64,000 nucleotides of DNA from Sphingobacterium sp. ML3W (GCF_029542085.1 NZ_CP107036.1:5394001-5458000); one strand, 5' to 3'; shown: positions 1 through 9,120, counted from the stretch's first letter. Program-made: numbers and translations. The notes: generated by a model from the letters alone, not told the origin.

Positions 1-37
1 CAAAATTAAATCAATTCTCATGTCTCACTATTCAATA
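1..37 (-). repeat. Dispersed TTGAG-type intergenic element, copy 1 (edge, partial)
   Basis: Directly after the leuC stop, the minus strand reads AGTATTGAATAG, then GTGAGACATGAGAATTGA. This matches the start of the element at 3108 (AGTATTGAGTAATGAGATAT) with few changes. The window edge cuts it off, so the box and hairpin seen in other copies cannot be checked. It belongs to the dispersed family described at 60717. Confidence 0.5.
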
Positions 38-1435
38 CTAGATCAACTCTCTAACATCTGTTACTTTACCAGTTACTGCTGCCGCCGCTGCTGTCAGTGG
101 TGATACCAACATGGTGCGCGCATTTGGGCCTTGGCGTCCTTCGAAGTTTCTGTTTGAGGTTGAAACACAATATTTACCCGCAGGAATTTTGTCTTCGTTC
201 ATCCCTAAACATGCCGAACATCCAGGCTCACGCAATTGGAATCCAGCCGCTTCAAATATTTTATCCAAGCCTTCTTCTTTGGCTTGTTTTTCTACCTGCT
301 TGGAGCCTGGTACAATCCATACTTCGACATCCTGTGCTTTTTGTTTTCCCTTAACGAATGAAGCTACTTCACGTAAATCTTCGATACGGGAGTTGGTACA
401 GCTTCCGATGAAAACATAATCAACACGGTTACCTAAGACTGTTGAATCATCCTTAAAGCCCATATAGTCTAAGGCTTTTTGATACGATGGTCTTTCTGAT
501 TCAGGTTGTGCATTTGTTGCTGGGATATGTTCTGCAATACCCATACCCATGCCTGGATTTGTACCGTAGGTAATCATCGGGGCGATGTCCGCTGCATCAA
601 AGGTCAATACTTTATCAAAGATGGCGTCTTCGTCTGAATACAATGTTTTCCAGTAGGCTAAGGCATTATCCCATTCTTCTCCTTTTGGTGCGAATTCACG
701 ACCTTCCACATAATCAAATGTAATTTGATCGGGTGCGATAAGTCCACCGCGTGCACCCATTTCGATACTCATGTTACAGATGGTCATACGTGCTTCCATG
801 CTCAAAGAGCGGATTGCTGAACCGGCATATTCGATAAAATAGCCTGTACCACCTGCAGCAGAAATCTTGGCGATAATATAGAGGATAATATCTTTTGCGC
901 CAACCCCTTTTTGCAAGGTACCATTAACTTCAATTTTCATTGTTTTGGGCTTGGACTGCAATAAACATTGCGTCGCAAAGACCTGTTCAACCTGAGAAGT
1001 TCCAATACCAAAAGCAATAGCTCCAAAGGCACCATGTGTTGAGGTATGGCTATCCCCACAGACCATCGTTTTACCGGGTAGTGTGATACCTAACTCTGGA
1101 CCAATTACGTGTACAATCCCTTGATAAGGATGACCCAAACCATATAATTCAATACCAAATTCAGCACAATTTTTGGTCAGCATATCGACTTGGTATCGCG
1201 ATAACTCTTCTTTGATCGGTAAATGTTGGTTGAGGGTCGGTACGTTATGGTCGGCAGTAGCTACCGTTTGCTTTGGACGAAAGACTGGAATTCCTCTTTT
1301 GCGTAGGCCATCAAAAGCTTGAGGTGAAGTAACCTCATGAATCAAGTGAGTATCGATATATATAATATCCGGAAACCCTTCTTCACGCTTGACGACGTGA
1401 GCATCCCAAATCTTTTCTACTAATGTTTTTGACAT
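38..1435 (-). CDS. leuC: 3-isopropylmalate dehydratase large subunit LeuC
   Basis: LeuC is the [4Fe-4S] aconitase-family subunit that isomerises 2-isopropylmalate to 3-isopropylmalate in leucine synthesis, working with LeuD in the cytoplasm. At 465 residues it has the usual length. The cluster ligands are visible: IGSCTNSR near residue 345 and EPGCSACLGMN near 405, and the N-terminal half carries CGDSHTSTHGAFGA. It is the last gene visible in the minus-strand ilv/leu operon; leuD would be expected just beyond the left edge. It lies 179 bases after ilvC, and that spacer contains a strong inverted repeat. Identification is firm. Confidence 0.97.
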   Translation of the reverse strand: MSKTLVEKIWDAHVVKREEGFPDIIYIDTHLIHEVTSPQAFDGLRKRGIPVFRPKQTVATADHNVPTLNQHLPIKEELSRYQVDMLTKNCAEFGIELYGLGHPYQGIVHVIGPELGITLPGKTMVCGDSHTSTHGAFGAIAFGIGTSQVEQVFATQCLLQSKPKTMKIEVNGTLQKGVGAKDIILYIIAKISAAGGTGYFIEYAGSAIRSLSMEARMTICNMSIEMGARGGLIAPDQITFDYVEGREFAPKGEEWDNALAYWKTLYSDEDAIFDKVLTFDAADIAPMITYGTNPGMGMGIAEHIPATNAQPESERPSYQKALDYMGFKDDSTVLGNRVDYVFIGSCTNSRIEDLREVASFVKGKQKAQDVEVWIVPGSKQVEKQAKEEGLDKIFEAAGFQLREPGCSACLGMNEDKIPAGKYCVSTSNRNFEGRQGPNARTMLVSPLTAAAAAVTGKVTDVRELI

Positions 1436-1466
1436 TTTTTAATCTCTCTTATGTTATTTTTATTTT

Positions 1467-1507
1467 AATCAGGGTGATATTGTAAATGTCTCAATATCAC
1501 CCTGATT
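1467..1507. repeat. 16-bp perfect inverted repeat between ilvC and leuC
   Basis: Arms at 1467-1482 (AATCAGGGTGATATTG) and 1492-1507 are perfectly complementary around a 9-base loop. On the transcribed minus strand the hairpin is followed by A-rich sequence, not a T-run, so it is not a standard intrinsic terminator. A processing or stabilising hairpin that sets leuC versus ilvC dosage, or a protein-binding palindrome, would both fit. Confidence 0.6.
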
Positions 1508-1614
1508 TCAATATACTAAATTACGAAATATTCATGATTTTGGAGCATATCTATGGATTGAATTCACCTCAATATGCTATCCGGCTTTAAAAAACAAATA
1601 ATTCGTATAAATTT

Positions 1615-3096
1615 TTAAACAGTTTTGATTGCTTTCATTGCTGTCATTGCTTTACGCAATTTACGGCCAACGATTTCTACTGGATGATCACGTAAAATTT
1701 CGTTGATAACAACTAATTGGGCATTATCAACTGCTGCATCTTTGTTTTCGTTAAAGTTTTTACCTACTAAATCTGTGTCAACAGTTTTCATGAAATCAGC
1801 CAATAAAGGTTTACAAGCTTGATCAAATAGGTAACAACCGTATTCTGCAGTATCAGAAATAACACGGTTCATTTCAAACAATTTCTTACGTGCGATCGTA
1901 TTTGCGATCAATGGTGTTTCGTGCAATGATTCGTAATAAGCAGACTCTGGTTTGATACCAGCTTCAACCATTGTTTCAAATGCTAATTCTACCCCAGCAC
2001 GAATGAAGGCGACCATCAAGGTATAATTGTCGAAGTATTCTTGCTCGTTAATTTTAACATCACCAGCAGGCGTTTTTTCAAATGCAGTTTCGCCTGTTTC
2101 AGCTCTCCATTTCAATAAGTTAGCATCGCCATTTGCCCAATCTTCCATCATCGTCTTGCTAAAGTGACCTGACATGATATCGTCTTGGTGTTTTTGGAAC
2201 AATGGACGCATGATATCTTTCAGTTCTTCGGAGATCTCAAAAGCTTTTACTTTTGCAGGGTTGCTCAAACGGTCCATCATACCGCTTACACCACCATGTT
2301 TCAAGGCTTCAGTAATTACCTCAACACCATATTGTACCAATTTGGATGCGTACCCAGCTTCAATTCCTTTTTCGATCATTTTGTCGAAAGATAAAATAGA
2401 ACCTGTTTGCAACAAACCACAAAGAATAGTTTGCTCACCCATTAGATCTGATTTTACTTCCGCTACGAATGAAGATTTCAATACACCAGCTTTGTGACCA
2501 CCTGTTCCTACACAGTATGCTTTAGCTTCAGCCCATCCTTTTCCTTGAGGATCATTCTCTGGGTGAACAGCGATCAAAGTAGGTACACCAAATCCACGAA
2601 GGTATTCAGCACGTACTTCAGATCCTGGACATTTTGGAGCAACCATGATTACCGTGATGTCTTTACGGATTTGCATGCCTTCTTCAACAATGTTGAAACC
2701 GTGTGAATAAGATAGGGTTGCGCCTTCTTTCATTAACGGCATAACTGCAGTGATAACCGAAGTATGTTGTTTATCTGGAGTCAAGTTAATGACCAAATCT
2801 GCTGTTGGAATCAACTCTTCATAAGTTCCTACATTGAAGTTATTGTCCGTAGCGTTTTTCCAAGAATCTCTTTTTTGTTCAATAGCTTCTTTACGTAGAG
2901 CATAGGATACATCCAATCCGCTATCTCTTAAGTTTAAACCTTGGTTCAAGCCTTGAGCACCACATCCTACAATTACGATTTTTTTACCTTTTAAAGCATT
3001 TACTCCATCCGTGAATTCGGTGTTGTCCATGAATTCAGCGTGACTTAATTGTTCTAACTGCTCTCTAAGCGGTAAGGTGTTGAAATAATTTGCCAT
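1615..3096 (-). CDS. ilvC: Ketol-acid reductoisomerase (class II, long form)
   Basis: IlvC catalyses the NADPH- and Mg-dependent isomerisation and reduction of acetolactate or acetohydroxybutyrate, the second common step of valine/isoleucine synthesis. The N-terminal Rossmann motif IVGCGAQGLNQGLNL (residues about 41-55) is clear. The 493-residue length and duplicated C-terminal knotted domain match the class II (E. coli-like) form rather than the short class I. It lies downstream of ilvN and the DinB-like gene in the minus-strand operon; the spacer to the DinB-like gene (3097-3212) holds a dispersed intergenic element. Confidence 0.97.
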   Translation of the reverse strand: MANYFNTLPLREQLEQLSHAEFMDNTEFTDGVNALKGKKIVIVGCGAQGLNQGLNLRDSGLDVSYALRKEAIEQKRDSWKNATDNNFNVGTYEELIPTADLVINLTPDKQHTSVITAVMPLMKEGATLSYSHGFNIVEEGMQIRKDITVIMVAPKCPGSEVRAEYLRGFGVPTLIAVHPENDPQGKGWAEAKAYCVGTGGHKAGVLKSSFVAEVKSDLMGEQTILCGLLQTGSILSFDKMIEKGIEAGYASKLVQYGVEVITEALKHGGVSGMMDRLSNPAKVKAFEISEELKDIMRPLFQKHQDDIMSGHFSKTMMEDWANGDANLLKWRAETGETAFEKTPAGDVKINEQEYFDNYTLMVAFIRAGVELAFETMVEAGIKPESAYYESLHETPLIANTIARKKLFEMNRVISDTAEYGCYLFDQACKPLLADFMKTVDTDLVGKNFNENKDAAVDNAQLVVINEILRDHPVEIVGRKLRKAMTAMKAIKTV

Positions 3097-3107
3097 TGTT
3101 TTGATTT

Positions 3108-3172
3108 AGTATTGAGTAATGAGATATGAGAATTGAGATTTTGGTTTTTCAAGCTTATGGCTTACCAGCTTT
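3108..3172 (+). repeat. Dispersed TTGAG-type intergenic element, copy 2
   Basis: The plus strand reads AGTATTGAGTAATGAGATAT, then GAGAATTGAGATTTTGG, then TTTTTCAAGCTTATGGCTTACC. It has all three parts of the family: a TTGAG/TGAGA array, a TTGGTTnnnCAAGC box, and a small hairpin (AAGCT, TAT, GGCTT). It lies in the spacer between ilvC and the DinB-like gene, antisense to the operon. Confidence 0.65.
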
Positions 3173-3212
3173 CTTTCTTCTCTTTTTATTTTTTAATTTC
3201 TATTTTTTTAAT

Positions 3213-3674
3213 TTACAAACATCTGCGTTGTGCCAAAGCATAGCCATAATGAACATTATCATGTCCAGAGGTCAAAGCGATAACATCTTCAACTGTATCC
3301 ATTGGATAACCATAGGTCGCGGTAGAAAAAGAAGTAATCTCTCCGAAAACACCATTTTCGTAGTCTTTGGCGATCTGTTCGATGCTTTTGATGGCAATTT
3401 CTTTTAGTTCGTCAATTTCAGCCTGCTCCACAAAACGTGTGGGTTTGGTATCTTTTCTGTAATCCTCGTTGTATTTCACCCAGGAGCTGTCTGCTTTGAC
3501 ACCTGTACGAACATAGACTAAAGTCTGTGTACTCACCACGATATGTCCGAAATTCCAGATAATATTATTATTAAATCCAGTAGGGATTTTGTTGAGTTGC
3601 TCTATGGAAAGACTATCCACCAATTCAATGAATTTTTGGCGTGCCTGTAAGATAAATTTAAATGTTTCTTGCAT
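3213..3674 (-). CDS. DinB-like four-helix metal-binding protein
   Basis: This is a 153-residue cytoplasmic protein of the DinB/YfiT-like fold. The usual His triad is recognisable: one His in WNFGHIVVS and an HxxxH pair in SGHDNVHYGYA. Members are metal-dependent enzymes such as thiol S-transferases, or of unknown function; none is known here. The start at 3674 is chosen because it lies 4 bases after the ilvN stop; the longer frame opening at 3725 would overlap ilvN by 47 bases. The gene sits inside the ilv operon between ilvN and ilvC, so it is very probably co-transcribed with it. A link to branched-chain amino acid synthesis is only suggested by position. Confidence 0.75.
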   Translation of the reverse strand: MQETFKFILQARQKFIELVDSLSIEQLNKIPTGFNNNIIWNFGHIVVSTQTLVYVRTGVKADSSWVKYNEDYRKDTKPTRFVEQAEIDELKEIAIKSIEQIAKDYENGVFGEITSFSTATYGYPMDTVEDVIALTSGHDNVHYGYALAQRRCL

Positions 3675-3678
3675 CTGA

Positions 3679-4269
3679 TTACATAGTAAATACATCATCC
3701 CGTTTGTCGAGATATTCATTTTCAACGATTTCTATTGACGGTTCCTTTGCTTCAAACTGCACCAATTTGGAGTGGAAACCAGCGCTATCTTTAATGATAG
3801 CGATACGGGCACCACGGACAAATTCGATCAATCCGTATTTTGTCAATTCGTCGGTCAACTTATCAATTTCTTCGCGGTGACCTGCAGTTTCAAAAACGAT
3901 ATAATCATTACGGATCACAACCACATTGGCACCATATTGACGTAGTAAACGTTCAACATATACCTTCTCATTGACAACGTCAGCAGGGACTTTATATAAA
4001 GCCTGTTCTTGCCAGATCACTTCGTCATTGGTGTTATAGTAAGCTTTAAGAATGTCAATCTGTTTTTCCAACTGACGACAAAGCTTACGTAGAACATCTT
4101 CTGCCTCAGTAATGACAATGGTAAATCGATGTATGCCTTCTACTTCGGAAGGGGAGGTATTCAAGCTTTCGATATTGATTTTTCTTCTTGAAAAAATCGT
4201 TGAGATCCTGCCGATAAGACCGATAGAATTCTCTGTATATAGGGTAATGGTATATTCTTGTTTTTCCAT
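3679..4269 (-). CDS. ilvN: Acetolactate synthase small (regulatory) subunit
   Basis: IlvN is the regulatory partner of IlvB and confers valine feedback inhibition. The N-terminal ACT domain is plain: YTITLYTENSIGLIGRIS at residues about 5-22, then FSRRKINIESLNTSPSEVEG. A C-terminal ALS_ss_C-type domain follows. At 196 residues it is somewhat longer than E. coli IlvH (163). It starts 8 bases after ilvB, consistent with coupled translation, and the DinB-like gene begins 4 bases after its stop. Confidence 0.95.
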   Translation of the reverse strand: MEKQEYTITLYTENSIGLIGRISTIFSRRKINIESLNTSPSEVEGIHRFTIVITEAEDVLRKLCRQLEKQIDILKAYYNTNDEVIWQEQALYKVPADVVNEKVYVERLLRQYGANVVVIRNDYIVFETAGHREEIDKLTDELTKYGLIEFVRGARIAIIKDSAGFHSKLVQFEAKEPSIEIVENEYLDKRDDVFTM

Positions 4270-4277
4270 TTTAAACT

Positions 4278-6020
4278 TTACTTTAAGCGGATCTCTGATA
4301 CGGATGTTCCTTGTGCAACCATCGGGAATACATTGTTTTCCTTTCCTACCATAACTTCCAATAGGTAAGCACCATCGTGTTCAAGCATGGTCTGAAGGGC
4401 ATTACGAAGATCTTTGCGTTCTGAAATTTTCTGTCCATCGATATAATATCCTTTGGCAACTGCAACAAAATCAGGACTAGTGATATTCACGAATGAATAG
4501 CGTTTATCATGAAACAGTTGTTGCCATTGACGTACCATACCTAAGAACTCATTGTTTAAGATCATAATTTTCACCTTTGCGCCAAACTGCATGATGGTTC
4601 CCAATTCCTGAATGGTCATTTGAATACCACCGTCACCGATGATCGCGACGACAGTTTTCTCTGGCGCGCCGTACCAGGCGCCGATCGCTGCTGGAAGACC
4701 AAAGCCCATGGTTCCCAGTCCACCTGATGTTACATTTGATTTACTGTTGTTAAATTTAGCATAACGACAGGACACCATCTGATGCTGACCTACGTCTGTT
4801 GTGATAATGGCATCACCACCAGTCAATTCATTCAACACATTGATTACCTCACCCATGGTCATGATATCCGTTTGCGGGTGAAGCTCATTTTGGATGACTT
4901 CTTTGATTTCTTCCTGTTCAAGCTGACGGAATTGTGCTAACCATGCAGAATGATCCACAGCATTTACCAATTCGGTAAGCATTGGAAGTGATTCTTTACA
5001 GTCACCCCATACCGGTACTGTCGTTTGTACGTTTTTGTCGATCTCAGCAGGGTCAATATCCAAATGGATCACTTTCGCCTGTTTGGCATATTTGTCCAAT
5101 CGGCCTGTAACACGGTCATCGAAGCGCATGCCGATCGCGATTAAAACATCACACTCATTGGTCATGACATTTGGTGCATAATTGCCATGCATCCCTAGCA
5201 TACCAACATGAAGTTTGTGGTCTGTTGGAAGGGCACTCAATCCCATGACAGTTGCTGCCGATGGAATGCCCGTCTTTTCGATAAAAGCTTTGAATTCCTC
5301 CTCGGCTTTACCTAAAATAATTCCCTGACCGAAAAGTATAAATGGTTTTTTTGCGTTGTTGATTAATTCAGCAGCTTGTTCCACATACTCTTTGCGGACC
5401 TGTGGTGCAGGTCTATAACTGCGTACGTGATTACATTTTTCGTAACCGAAGTAATCGAACAATTGTATTTGCGCATTCTTGGTGATATCGATCAGTACCG
5501 GGCCTGGACGACCGGTGCTGGCAATATAAAATGCTTTTGCGAGTGCGGCTGGAATTTCAGTTGCGTCAGTGACTTGGTAGTTCCACTTGGTGACCGGTGC
5601 GGTAATATTCATGACATCCGTTTCCTGAAATGCATCTGTTCCCAATAGTGAAGCAAAGACTTGGCCTGTAATACAGACGATCGGGTTACTGTCAATCATG
5701 GCATCTGCCAATCCAGTAACTAGGTTTGTTGCTCCAGGACCACTCGTCGCGAAGACGACACCTGTACGACCAGAAGTTCTTGCATAACCTTGCGCTGCAT
5801 GGATTCCTCCCTGCTCATGACGCACCAAGATATGTTTCAAACGATCCGTATAATCATAAAGGGCATCATAAATGGGCATAATTGCACCACCTGGATAGCC
5901 AAATACGGTATCAACTCCTTCGCTCAATAAGGCCTCCATAACAGCTTTCGATCCCGAAATTTGTGTCGGAGTTTCCTGCTTGGTAGCAGCCTTATTTTCT
6001 GTTATTTCCAGTGTACTCAT
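4278..6020 (-). CDS. ilvB: Acetolactate synthase large (catalytic) subunit
   Basis: IlvB is the ThDP- and FAD-dependent enzyme that condenses two pyruvates, or pyruvate with 2-ketobutyrate. Visible features are the catalytic glutamate region VRHEQGGIHAAQGYAR (about residues 66-81), the ThDP/Mg motif GDGGIQMTIQELGT followed by NNEFLGMVRQWQ (about 463-499), and a 580-residue length typical of the family. It is followed at 8 bases by ilvN and preceded by a 129-base spacer after ilvD that holds a degenerate dispersed element. Confidence 0.97.
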   Translation of the reverse strand: MSTLEITENKAATKQETPTQISGSKAVMEALLSEGVDTVFGYPGGAIMPIYDALYDYTDRLKHILVRHEQGGIHAAQGYARTSGRTGVVFATSGPGATNLVTGLADAMIDSNPIVCITGQVFASLLGTDAFQETDVMNITAPVTKWNYQVTDATEIPAALAKAFYIASTGRPGPVLIDITKNAQIQLFDYFGYEKCNHVRSYRPAPQVRKEYVEQAAELINNAKKPFILFGQGIILGKAEEEFKAFIEKTGIPSAATVMGLSALPTDHKLHVGMLGMHGNYAPNVMTNECDVLIAIGMRFDDRVTGRLDKYAKQAKVIHLDIDPAEIDKNVQTTVPVWGDCKESLPMLTELVNAVDHSAWLAQFRQLEQEEIKEVIQNELHPQTDIMTMGEVINVLNELTGGDAIITTDVGQHQMVSCRYAKFNNSKSNVTSGGLGTMGFGLPAAIGAWYGAPEKTVVAIIGDGGIQMTIQELGTIMQFGAKVKIMILNNEFLGMVRQWQQLFHDKRYSFVNITSPDFVAVAKGYYIDGQKISERKDLRNALQTMLEHDGAYLLEVMVGKENNVFPMVAQGTSVSEIRLK

Positions 6021-6060
6021 TACGTTGATTTTTTAGTTTTGTTGATTATTCAGTCTTTTT

Positions 6061-6104
6061 AGTATTTAGATATTAAATTTGGAGACATTAGATTTGAGAT
6101 TTCG
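6061..6104 (+). repeat. Degenerate TTGAG-type intergenic element, copy 3
   Basis: The ilvD-ilvB spacer carries AGTATTTAGATATTAAATTT, then GGAGACATTAGATTTGAGAT, a drifted version of the AGTATTGAGATA... array. The box and hairpin parts are not clear. It is included because the spacing of the GAGAT-like units matches the better copies. Confidence 0.35.
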
Positions 6105-6149
6105 TTTGTTTAAATCTCTAGATGCTAAGAGTCTCCATTTTTTGATTTC

Positions 6150-7820
6150 CTATAAATCTGTTACACAGCCTTCTGATGCATCAGCAACGGTTTTAGCGTA
6201 TTTGTATAACACACCTTTGCTCACTTTTAGTGCAGGTTGTACCCAAGCTGCACGACGTTTTGCAATCTCCTCATCAGAAAGTTGCACATTGATTGTATTA
6301 TTAACAGCGTCAATCTCGATGATATCGTCATCATGTACCAAGCCGATTAATCCACCTTTGTAAGATTCAGGTGTAATGTGACCTACGACGAAGCCGTGTG
6401 TTCCACCGGAGAAACGACCGTCGGTAATCAATGCCACGGATTTACCTAAACCAGCACCTATAATTAGCGAAGTTGGTTTAAGCATTTCAGGCATACCTGG
6501 AGCGCCTATTGGGCCTTCGTTTTTAATAACGACCACATCTCCCTGTTTAATTCTACCCGAGGCAATACCAGCGACTAAGTCATGTTCACCGTCGAATACA
6601 CGTGCAGGGCCGGTAAATTTTTCACCTTCTTTGCCCGATATTTTCGCTACCGAGCCTTTTTCAGCTAGGTTTCCATAAAGAATCTGTAAATGTCCTGTTG
6701 CTTTGATTGGGTCGCTCAACGGTTTGATAATAGGCTGATCATAAGCCATAATGGATTTTACGTCAGCTAAATTTTCAGCAACAGTTTTGCCGGTTACAGT
6801 AATACAATCGCCATGCAATAAACCTTCATCCAAGAGATATCTCATTACGGCAGGAGTTCCGCCATATTGTTGAAGATCCTGCATCAAGTATTTACCAGAA
6901 GGTTTAAAGTCTGCCAGTACAGGAGTTTCATCACTCATACGTTGGAAATCATCCTGAGAAATGTCAACGCCTACAGCTTTGCCGATTGCAATAAAGTGAA
7001 GTACCGCATTGGTGCTTCCTCCTAAGATAACGATGGCACGTAACGCATTTTCGAATGCTTTGCGTGTCATGATATCAGAAGGTTTAATATCTTTTTCCAG
7101 TAAGGTACGGATGTATTTACCCGCATCTAAACATTCATTTTTCTTTGCTTCAGAGATTGCCGGATTAGAAGAAGAATAAGGTAAGCTCATTCCCAATGCT
7201 TCAATTGCAGAAGCCATTGTATTTGCAGTATACATACCACCACAAGCACCGGCTCCAGGACAGGTATGTTTAATGATACCCTCATAATCTTCGTCGGAAA
7301 GATTACCACATATACGTTGTCCCAAGGCTTCAAAAGCAGAGACGATGTTTAATTCCTCACCTTTATAATGTCCAGGTGCAATTGTACCACCATAGACCAT
7401 TAAAGACGGGCGATCTAAACGGGCCATTGCGATAATAGCACCGGGCATGTTTTTATCACATCCAGGAATAGAGATCAGACCATCGTAATATTGACCACCA
7501 CAGATCGTTTCGATACTATCAGCGATTACATCACGACTGACCAATGAGTAACGCATACCATCTGTACCGTTGCTCATACCGTCACTGACACCGATAGTGC
7601 CAAAGGTCAAACCCACTAAGTCATTGTTCCAAACACCTTTTTTGACGATTTGTGCTAAATCATTTAGGTGCATATTACACGTATTACCATCATAGCCCAT
7701 GCTGGCAATACCGACCTGCGCCTTATCCATATCGGCATCTGTCAAACCGATACCATAAAGCATCGCTTTAGCAGCAGGTTGCGTTTCGTCTTGTGTAAAT
7801 GTACGGCTGTATTTGTTCAT
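6150..7820 (-). CDS. ilvD: Dihydroxy-acid dehydratase
   Basis: IlvD is the Fe-S dehydratase of the third common step of valine/isoleucine synthesis, converting dihydroxy acids to 2-keto acids. Cluster and substrate motifs are visible: GCDKNMPGAIIAMARLD, PGAGACGGMYTANTM and, near the C-terminus, GRFSGGTHGFVVGH. The start at 7820 (MNKYSRTF..., 556 residues) lies 13 bases after the ilvE stop and matches the usual family N-terminus. An in-frame ATG at 7850 would overlap ilvE by 17 bases and is less likely. There is no clear Shine-Dalgarno at either start, as is usual in this phylum. Confidence 0.96.
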   Translation of the reverse strand: MNKYSRTFTQDETQPAAKAMLYGIGLTDADMDKAQVGIASMGYDGNTCNMHLNDLAQIVKKGVWNNDLVGLTFGTIGVSDGMSNGTDGMRYSLVSRDVIADSIETICGGQYYDGLISIPGCDKNMPGAIIAMARLDRPSLMVYGGTIAPGHYKGEELNIVSAFEALGQRICGNLSDEDYEGIIKHTCPGAGACGGMYTANTMASAIEALGMSLPYSSSNPAISEAKKNECLDAGKYIRTLLEKDIKPSDIMTRKAFENALRAIVILGGSTNAVLHFIAIGKAVGVDISQDDFQRMSDETPVLADFKPSGKYLMQDLQQYGGTPAVMRYLLDEGLLHGDCITVTGKTVAENLADVKSIMAYDQPIIKPLSDPIKATGHLQILYGNLAEKGSVAKISGKEGEKFTGPARVFDGEHDLVAGIASGRIKQGDVVVIKNEGPIGAPGMPEMLKPTSLIIGAGLGKSVALITDGRFSGGTHGFVVGHITPESYKGGLIGLVHDDDIIEIDAVNNTINVQLSDEEIAKRRAAWVQPALKVSKGVLYKYAKTVADASEGCVTDL

Positions 7821-7833
7821 TGCATTTTCGCCG

Positions 7834-8724
7834 TTAGATAATGACTTCATAATTTTCGTTCTCTAATACTAAATTTTTATATCTTCTTTGGATCGACGCA
7901 CCTATACTGTGTTCCCACTCTTCTTGATAGATCACATCGTCGACTTGTTTGATTCCGATAATTTCTGCTGCAGTACCGCATAGGAATGCGCTATCTGCAG
8001 TATAGATATCTTCTACCATCAATTGTTTTTCAATGACTTCGAAATTCAACTTTTTACAGATGTTTTTAACGGTCTGCCTTGTAATGCCGGGAAATATATT
8101 CTTCGCCGGTGGAGTATAGATTTTGAAATCTTTCTCAATAAAAATATTTTCACTGGAAGCTTGAGCGACGAAACCTTCATGGTCAAGCATAAGTGCCTCG
8201 TCGAAACCTCTGTTAATCGCTTCCGTTGTTGCCAGAATTGAGTTTACGTACTGCCCTGATATCTTCGAGTCAGTTTTAAAAGATTTGGGATTAGGTCTTT
8301 TGATATCAGAGATGCATACACGTAGCAGGTTATGACCAAGATAAGGTCCCCATTCCCAGGCGGCAATCATCAGATTAGCTTCCGTAGAGGAGGTCAGGTG
8401 CATATTGGAGCCTGTGAGCACTAGCGGGCGGATATAAGCCTCCCGTAAGTTGTTGACGGCCAAAAGCTCATAGCATTTGTCAATTAGCTCACGGTTGCTC
8501 CATTGATAAGGAATTCCAACCGCTTCACAAGATTTCTTTAATCGATCAAAATGCTTGTCCGCCTTAAAGATGCGCGGGCCATTGTGGGTATTGTACGCAC
8601 GTAGACCATCGAATACAGCGTAGCCATAATGAAGCGATTGTGCAAAGGGATTCAATGCAGCCTCAGAAGCTTTTACAAAAGCTCCGTCTAAATAAATCAA
8701 TGTGTTCTTGTCGTAATATTTCAT
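7834..8724 (-). CDS. ilvE: Branched-chain amino acid aminotransferase
   Basis: IlvE is a fold-type IV PLP aminotransferase acting between branched-chain 2-keto acids and glutamate. The N-terminus LIYLDGAFVKASEA and the PLP-lysine region SKISGQYVNSILA (about residues 154-166) are typical, as is LCGTAAEIIGI, which matches the phosphate-binding turn near the C-terminus. At 296 residues it matches the family. It is the first gene of the ilv operon, so the promoter and any leader lie in the 396-base spacer upstream. Confidence 0.95.
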   Translation of the reverse strand: MKYYDKNTLIYLDGAFVKASEAALNPFAQSLHYGYAVFDGLRAYNTHNGPRIFKADKHFDRLKKSCEAVGIPYQWSNRELIDKCYELLAVNNLREAYIRPLVLTGSNMHLTSSTEANLMIAAWEWGPYLGHNLLRVCISDIKRPNPKSFKTDSKISGQYVNSILATTEAINRGFDEALMLDHEGFVAQASSENIFIEKDFKIYTPPAKNIFPGITRQTVKNICKKLNFEVIEKQLMVEDIYTADSAFLCGTAAEIIGIKQVDDVIYQEEWEHSIGASIQRRYKNLVLENENYEVII

Positions 8725-8762
8725 AACCCAAAATTTCCCTTATTTAAATAATTCCCTCTTTT

Positions 8763-8820
8763 GGTTTTTTGCTGGTAAATCATGCTATCTCAGGCCTCGG
8801 TAAAAACCTTCGATTTTCAT
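8763..8820 (-). promoter_or_regulatory. Possible short leader ORF and closing stem ahead of ilvE
   Basis: On the minus strand GAGGAA directly precedes ATG (8818-8820), which opens an 11-codon frame (MKIEGFYRGLR, stop at 8785-8787). A GGTTTTT at 8801-8807 can pair with AAAAACC at 8763-8769, closing a stem just upstream of ilvE. This could be a translated leader with attenuation. The peptide is not rich in Ile, Leu or Val and no intrinsic terminator is visible, so the classical mechanism is not supported. Confidence 0.25.
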
Positions 8821-9060
8821 TTCCTCAAGGTAGCAGGAATTACAATAATTGGCAATAGCTAAAGTGCTAATTTTCTATTTAGAATAAAATTTTAAATTTT
8901 ATAGTTTTAAAAAATTTTAAACTGTTATTATTTGGTTTTTTCGGTCTTAAATTTTGTTAGTCGTATACCGTATTTAAAATTGGTCTACATGGTCAAAAAA
9001 TTATTTTTTGTTACAAAGGGCAATTTTCTTCCTAAAATGAAGAAATTGTCAAAAAAACTT
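8821..9060. other. AT-rich spacer upstream of the ilv operon
   Basis: This gene-free stretch lies between ilvE and the atpC terminator. It holds very A/T-rich runs, including a near-perfect palindrome of 8-base arms (TAAAATTT / AAATTTTA) at about 8883-8899. I found no convincing TTG-N20-TAnnTTTG promoter here, although the ilv promoter should lie in it. Confidence 0.5.
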
Positions 9061-9066
9061 TAAAAA

Positions 9067-9098
9067 AAAAGCTTCCGATATTTCTATCGGAAGCTTTT
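9067..9098 (-). terminator. Intrinsic terminator after atpC
   Basis: A perfect 14-bp stem (9067-9080 with 9085-9098; core AGCTTCCGATA) closes a TTTC loop. On the minus strand the stem runs into a further long T-run (the A-run at 9062-9070), the standard form. The flanking A/T runs would allow function in both directions. Confidence 0.9.
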
Positions 9099-9120
9099 CA
9101 ATATTTTAAAATCAATTGAT

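Noticed and set aside
8780..8800. CTGAGA upstream of ilvE, as in a TPP riboswitch
   Set aside because: The remaining conserved parts of the thi box (for example the CTGGATAATGCCAGC-type stretch) are absent, and ilv genes are not a usual target.
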